A stretch of DNA of 9,361 bases from Ruminococcaceae bacterium UBA1730 (GTDB lineage Bacteria; Bacillota; Clostridia; Oscillospirales; Acutalibacteraceae). The stretch is taken from the NCBI GenBank assembly GCA_002315935.1, contig DCII01000054.1, positions 1 to 9,361 on the forward strand, written 5' to 3'. Shown in pieces: positions 6,336-9,361 of the stretch. A program made the position numbers and the translations under genes. Below the pieces are notes generated by a model. It was not told the DNA's origin and ran no database searches. It worked only from the letters and a program-made list of their open reading frames with translations. How positions within the stretch are numbered: position 1 is the stretch's first letter; every line of letters begins with the position of its first letter.

Positions 6336-7199
6336 TTATTCCTTGTTTTCCTGTGCCTTGCGTTTTTTCATTTTTGCTTTGTATGAATTCAGAGCCTTGA
6401 GAGATGCATCCGGAGTTGTGTATTCGCCGATTGAAATGGCATTCTCGGTATACATTCCCTTGAATTCGGTTCCGCCGAGAGTAAGAATTCCGAGCTTCTT
6501 CGCCTTTGCAAGAAGCTTCGTCTGCTGTTCTTCGTTGTTTGACGGATGCCAGACCTCAACGCCGTCAAGACCCTCTGCAACAAGCTCTTCGAAAAGCTCA
6601 AAATTATTGTATTTTCCCGGATGAGCAAGAACAGCAATTCCGCCTGCCTCATGGATTGCATCAACAACATCCTTCGGCTCTGCATATGCCGCTTTAACAA
6701 GAACATTCTCTGCACTTTCGGGAGAGAAAAGCTCATAATAAAGGTCGCCGTAAATCTTATCCGTAAGTCCGCATTCCATAAGGGCGTGCATAATATGCTG
6801 CTCGAAAACTGCGGTTGAACCTGTTGCACACTTGAGAACAAGCTCGGGAGTTATGGGATATTTACGGGCAATTTTGAGCGTCATCATCTGACTTGCCTTT
6901 TTTCTTGCAACTATGTTGCGGTGGCACAAGCCCTCAAGCCTGTCGGGGCTGTCGCTCAGATAACAGATTATATCTGCATAGCTTTCTCTTTTCGAATCAT
7001 AAGCTGATATCTCAACGCCCGGAATAACCGTTATTCCTCTACGCTCACCAATGATTTTTCCTCTGACCGTTCCTGCCTGACAATCACGGTCTGTTATCGC
7101 TATTGTGTCAACGCCACGCTTCTGAGCAAGAACAATAAGGTCATCAATACCCATTGAGCTGTCGGAAAGCTTGGTGTGACAATGCAAATCTCCTGCCAT
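6336..7199 (-). CDS. PHP-domain protein, TrpH-like, with altered metal ligands
   Basis: A 287-residue member of the PHP superfamily, closest in layout to TrpH/YciV-type phosphoesterases (nucleotidase or RNA 5'-exonuclease). Motif I is intact: D-L-H-C-H-T with H6 and H8, and D13. E63 in G-V-E-I-S, H135 and H193 in A-H-P-G are also present. Other usual ligands differ: T-D-R-D at 36-39 has R38 for the normal His, D76 stands where H-I-V-G-Y normally starts, and T-E-F-K at 244-247 replaces S-D-F-H. Activity may be changed or lost. I chose the ATG at 7199, with AGAGG ten bases upstream; an in-frame TTG at 7229 would add ten residues before the conserved D-L-H-C-H, and its SD-like GAGG is only four bases away. 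The gene has its own promoter, diverges from mnmA and ends at a shared terminator. Confidence 0.83.
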   Translation of the reverse strand: MAGDLHCHTKLSDSSMGIDDLIVLAQKRGVDTIAITDRDCQAGTVRGKIIGERRGITVIPGVEISAYDSKRESYADIICYLSDSPDRLEGLCHRNIVARKKASQMMTLKIARKYPITPELVLKCATGSTAVFEQHIMHALMECGLTDKIYGDLYYELFSPESAENVLVKAAYAEPKDVVDAIHEAGGIAVLAHPGKYNNFELFEELVAEGLDGVEVWHPSNNEEQQTKLLAKAKKLGILTLGGTEFKGMYTENAISIGEYTTPDASLKALNSYKAKMKKRKAQENKE

Positions 7200-7248
7200 A
7201 TTTTTTATACCTCTTTCAAAAATGTGCAAAATACCTCAATATAGCTAA

Positions 7249-7277
7249 ATTATATAACAAATTTTTTGGTTTAGCAA
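7249..7277 (-). promoter_or_regulatory. Promoter of the PHP-domain gene
   Basis: On the minus strand TTGCTA (7277-7272), a 17-base spacer and perfect TATAAT (7254-7249) make a good sigma-A promoter. The predicted start near 7242 leaves about 43 bases before the ATG at 7199, but only about 13 before the alternative TTG. Confidence 0.7.
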
Positions 7278-7315
7278 GTGTTTTTTGCTTTTTTACAAAA
7301 ATTTCTTGAATTCTA

Positions 7316-7344
7316 TTGGATTGAACCGCACAATATGATAGAAT
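7316..7344 (+). promoter_or_regulatory. Possible mnmA promoter
   Basis: TTGGAT (7316-7321), 17 bases and TAGAAT (7339-7344) is the best-spaced candidate; TATGAT at 7334-7339 is an alternative -10 without a good -35. Either places the ATG at 7343 at or before the transcription start. Confidence 0.35.
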
Positions 7345-7350
7345 GAATTC

Positions 7351-7356
7351 GGTGAT
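7351..7356 (+). promoter_or_regulatory. Ribosome binding site deciding the mnmA start
   Basis: GGTGAT matches the 3' half of the extended Shine-Dalgarno consensus (GGAGGTGAT) and ends four bases before the ATG at 7361, which puts the anti-SD in normal register. The earlier ATG at 7343 has no such site. Confidence 0.55.
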
Positions 7357-7360
7357 AAAA

Positions 7361-8392
7361 ATGAAAAAAATTGCAATCGGTTTGAGCGGCGGAGTTGACA
7401 GTGCTGCGGCGGCTTTTCTGCTTAAAAATCAAGGCTTTGAGGTTTTGGGAATAACCCTTCGTCTAAAGCCCGGCAGTCTTGCGGATAAGGACATCGAAGA
7501 TGCAAAAAGAGTTGCAGAAACAGTCGGAATTTCTTTTGAAATTCTCGATTTAAGGGATTATTTTAAAGAAAAAATAATCAACCCGTTCGCTTCGGAATAT
7601 CTTGCAGGACGCACTCCGAACCCTTGCATAGAATGCAATAAGCTTATCAAATTCGGAGCGATGCTTGACTTCGCCAAGGAAAACGGCTGCCAAAAAATCG
7701 CAACCGGTCATTATGCTTCAATTGAAAATAAAGGCGGCAAATTTCTGCTGAAGAAAACCGGCTCCTCCAAAGACCAGACATATTTCCTTTTCAGGCTCGG
7801 TCAGGAACAGATTTCGATGATTGAGTTTCCGCTTGCAGGAATGGAAAAAGCCGAAATCCGTGCACTTGCGGAAAAGGCGGGAATTTCGGTTGCGGACAAA
7901 AAAGACAGCCAGGAAATATGCTTTGTGCCGAATGATGATTACATTGCCTTTCTTGCTTCGCAGGGAATATCTTCTCCGTGCGGAGATATTGTTGACAGAC
8001 AGGGTAATATTCTCGGAAAGCATAACGGCATAATCGATTATACAGTCGGTCAGAGAAAGGGTCTGGGAGCCTTCGGCAAGCCGATGTTTGTCACATCTCT
8101 TAATGCAGAAAAAAACACCGTCACCATCGGTGAAAACGGCAGTCAATACAGCTCCGGACTTGTTGCGGACAGAATCAATTGGACTGCGGATATTCCATCT
8201 GAACCGTTTGAAGCGGATGTTAAAATCCGTTTCCGTGCAAAGGAAACGCCTGCATTGATTATTCCCGACGGCGAAACATTTACCGTAAAATTCAAAGAAC
8301 CCCAGCGTTCGGTAACGCCGGGGCAGAGTGCAGTAATATATAAGGATGATTATGTCATCGGCGGAGGAAGAATTATCTCCCAGATTGATTAA
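7361..8392 (+). CDS. mnmA: tRNA 2-thiouridine(34) synthase MnmA
   Basis: MnmA activates U34 of Lys, Glu and Gln tRNAs with ATP and inserts sulfur passed along a persulfide relay, in the cytoplasm. The 343-residue protein shows the PP-loop S-G-G-V-D-S (9-14), the nucleophile C89 in T-P-N-P-C-I-E-C-N-K, G-H-Y-A (116-119), the tRNA-contacting D-Q-T-Y-F-L (138-143), the persulfide-forming C187 in S-Q-E-I-C-F, and T-V-G-Q-R-K-G-L-G (228-236), followed by the C-terminal beta-barrel domain. Both catalytic cysteines are present, so it should be active. The region after the PP-loop (about 31-50) is short and lacks the Cys-rich segment found in longer homologues, which explains the length just below the common 350-370. 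The start at 7361 is preferred over 7343 because of the GGTGAT site. It converges on the S1-domain gene and overlaps it by four bases. No cysteine desulfurase gene adjoins it in this window. Confidence 0.95.
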   Translation: MKKIAIGLSGGVDSAAAAFLLKNQGFEVLGITLRLKPGSLADKDIEDAKRVAETVGISFEILDLRDYFKEKIINPFASEYLAGRTPNPCIECNKLIKFGAMLDFAKENGCQKIATGHYASIENKGGKFLLKKTGSSKDQTYFLFRLGQEQISMIEFPLAGMEKAEIRALAEKAGISVADKKDSQEICFVPNDDYIAFLASQGISSPCGDIVDRQGNILGKHNGIIDYTVGQRKGLGAFGKPMFVTSLNAEKNTVTIGENGSQYSSGLVADRINWTADIPSEPFEADVKIRFRAKETPALIIPDGETFTVKFKEPQRSVTPGQSAVIYKDDYVIGGGRIISQID

Positions 8393-9312
8393 AACACGCT
8401 TTCGATAACCTTGTCACTTTCTGCCGGCGAATAAACCCAGCGATCAATGTGACCGGAGGTGATAAAGTATCCGGGCGGTTCAATCGGATAATCCGCTTTG
8501 AATGAATCAACAATAATCAGCTTTATTTTCATTTTTGACGGAATTATACTCTTGACATAAACTCCGGCATGGCTTCCGATTTCAACTCCTTCGGAATATT
8601 CCGCAAGACCTGCAAGATTCGGAGCAAGCTCAACAAAAATACCGTATTTTTCAACGGAACGCACGATTCCCGGAACGGTTTCACCGACCGAAAGGGCGGA
8701 GGCGTTCTGTTCCCATGTTCCGAGAAGCTCACGATGACTCAGGGTAATTCTTCCTGATTCGTCAATACTTTTTACAACTGCCTTTATTTTCTGACCCGGC
8801 GTAAATCTTGCCGAGGGATGTGGAATTCTTGAAACGGATATGCTGTCAATCGGCATGAGTGCATTGATACCTGCACCTATGTCGCAGAACACTCCGAAGC
8901 CTTCGATATGCGTCACCCCTGCATCAATCACATCTCCTGCACGCAGAGACGAAATATATTCCTCTGCACAAGCCTGCTGAACTTTTTTTCTGCTCAGCAA
9001 GGCAATTTCATTTCCGAAAGCATCCTTTTCAAAACCCGTTACCGTAAAGGCGACGGGTTTATTTACTCTTGAAATAAGTGCAATATCCCTCACTGAGCCG
9101 TCTTCAATTCCGACTGCTCCCTCGTTTCTCGGAATAATGCCGTTCATACATCCGAGGTCGATATGCAGATTATGGTTGCCATCGCACCTCGTTACCCTTC
9201 CCTCAAGCACCGCTCCCGAAAAGCAGGCTTCTCTTAACCCTGCCTGACCCGAGAGAAATCTTCTGTTTTCATCCGTTGATATTATCTGACCTTCCGGTTT
9301 ATACAGTTTCAT
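8389..9312 (-). CDS. Triple S1-domain RNA-binding protein (RpsA-like)
   Basis: A 307-residue cytoplasmic protein built from S1/OB-fold repeats, as in ribosomal protein S1. Repeat 1 is divergent (about 32-108; L-H-I-D-L-G-C-M-N-G-I-I-P at 49-61). Repeat 2 is typical (about 124-194; G-F-G-V-F-C-D-I at 138-145, then I-T-L-S-H-R-E-L-L at 189-197). Repeat 3 runs about 208-268 (Y-G-I-F-V-E-L-A at 223-230, G-L-A-E-Y). The tail (270-307) has no recognised domain. It is shorter than full S1 (4-6 repeats) and is not fused to IspH as in some clostridia, so it may be an accessory translation or RNA-decay factor; the exact role is unknown. I prefer the ATG at 9312, with GGTGG six bases upstream; an ATG at 9330 would add six residues but has no ribosome binding site. 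Its stop overlaps the mnmA stop. Confidence 0.85.
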   Translation of the reverse strand: MKLYKPEGQIISTDENRRFLSGQAGLREACFSGAVLEGRVTRCDGNHNLHIDLGCMNGIIPRNEGAVGIEDGSVRDIALISRVNKPVAFTVTGFEKDAFGNEIALLSRKKVQQACAEEYISSLRAGDVIDAGVTHIEGFGVFCDIGAGINALMPIDSISVSRIPHPSARFTPGQKIKAVVKSIDESGRITLSHRELLGTWEQNASALSVGETVPGIVRSVEKYGIFVELAPNLAGLAEYSEGVEIGSHAGVYVKSIIPSKMKIKLIIVDSFKADYPIEPPGYFITSGHIDRWVYSPAESDKVIESVF

Positions 9313-9339
9313 TTCATACCACCGTTCCATTGTTTTTTC

Positions 9340-9361
9340 TAAGGAAATGCTGATTAAATCG
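9340..9361. repeat. Left end of a third copy of the MITE-like repeat (cut by window edge)
   Basis: TAAGGAAATGCTGATTAAAT followed by CG matches the left end of the 160-bp element at 169-189 with one substitution and one extra A, in the same orientation. The rest lies beyond the window. It begins 28 bases upstream of the S1 gene's preferred start and so probably lies in its leader or promoter. Confidence 0.65.

Noticed and set aside
7200..7229. TTG start adding ten residues to the PHP protein
   Set aside because: Its possible SD (GAGG) is only four bases from the TTG and the leader would be very short; the ATG at 7199 starts right before the conserved D-L-H-C-H motif.
7343..7360. Earlier ATG for mnmA adding six residues
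   Set aside because: No Shine-Dalgarno sequence precedes it, and the MKKIAIGLSGGVDS start typical of the family begins at 7361 behind GGTGAT.
1..9361. CRISPR array, tRNA/rRNA genes, riboswitch or defence system
   Set aside because: No regularly spaced repeats, cloverleaf-like segments or recognised riboswitch cores were seen, and none of the eight proteins belongs to a known defence family.

Overview
The window looks like a chromosomal segment of a low-to-mid GC Firmicute. Best guess is class Clostridia, Oscillospiraceae/Ruminococcus-like; this is inferred from AT-rich intergenic DNA, AGGAG-type ribosome binding sites, sigma-A-like promoters and the gene families present. No RNA genes, CRISPR arrays, transposase genes or phage structural genes were found. 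Eight protein genes are supported.

Layout. 1-315 holds no gene, but 171-330 is a 160-bp near-symmetric inverted repeat that looks like a MITE. 316-672 (-) is a small XRE-family repressor, divergent from 820-3474 (+), a two-gene unit encoding a GtrII-type membrane glycosyltransferase and a GtrB-type polyprenyl-phosphate sugar transferase. Their shared intergenic region has a strong promoter (TTGACA-N17-TATTAT) whose -10 box lies between the arms of a perfect 9-bp inverted repeat, a convincing operator. Three hairpins follow (3483-3610), the first a good terminator. Next come an MFS sugar-type transporter (3620-5146, -), a PrsW-type intramembrane protease (5400-6305, +), a PHP-domain protein (6336-7199, -), the tRNA 2-thiolation enzyme MnmA (7361-8392, +) and a three-S1-domain RNA-binding protein (8389-9312, -).

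How the parts work together. The XRE/gtr block reads as one accessory module: GtrB would load a sugar onto a lipid carrier, and the GtrII-like enzyme would move it onto a cell-surface polymer outside the membrane. The adjacent XRE protein probably controls expression. The block is visibly more AT-rich than the rest: hand counts gave 20/60 and 13/60 G+C in two lines of the GtrII-like gene, against 29/60, 27/60 and 26/60 in the MFS, mnmA and S1 genes. It also sits next to a mobile-element-like repeat, so recent acquisition is plausible. No GtrA/GtcA flippase is present in the window. The remaining genes look like ordinary single-gene transcription units.

Repeats. Three copies of one dispersed repeat family (core GGAAACGCTGATTAAAT) lie at 171-330, 5172-5222 and 9340-9361, all with the same left end on the + strand. 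The first supplies the stop codon of the XRE gene, the second abuts the MFS promoter and forms its 5' leader, and the third is cut by the window edge upstream of the S1 gene. This family, the operator, and a PHP protein with several replaced metal ligands are the most interesting observations. I did not find clear evidence of a wholly new defence or mobile system.
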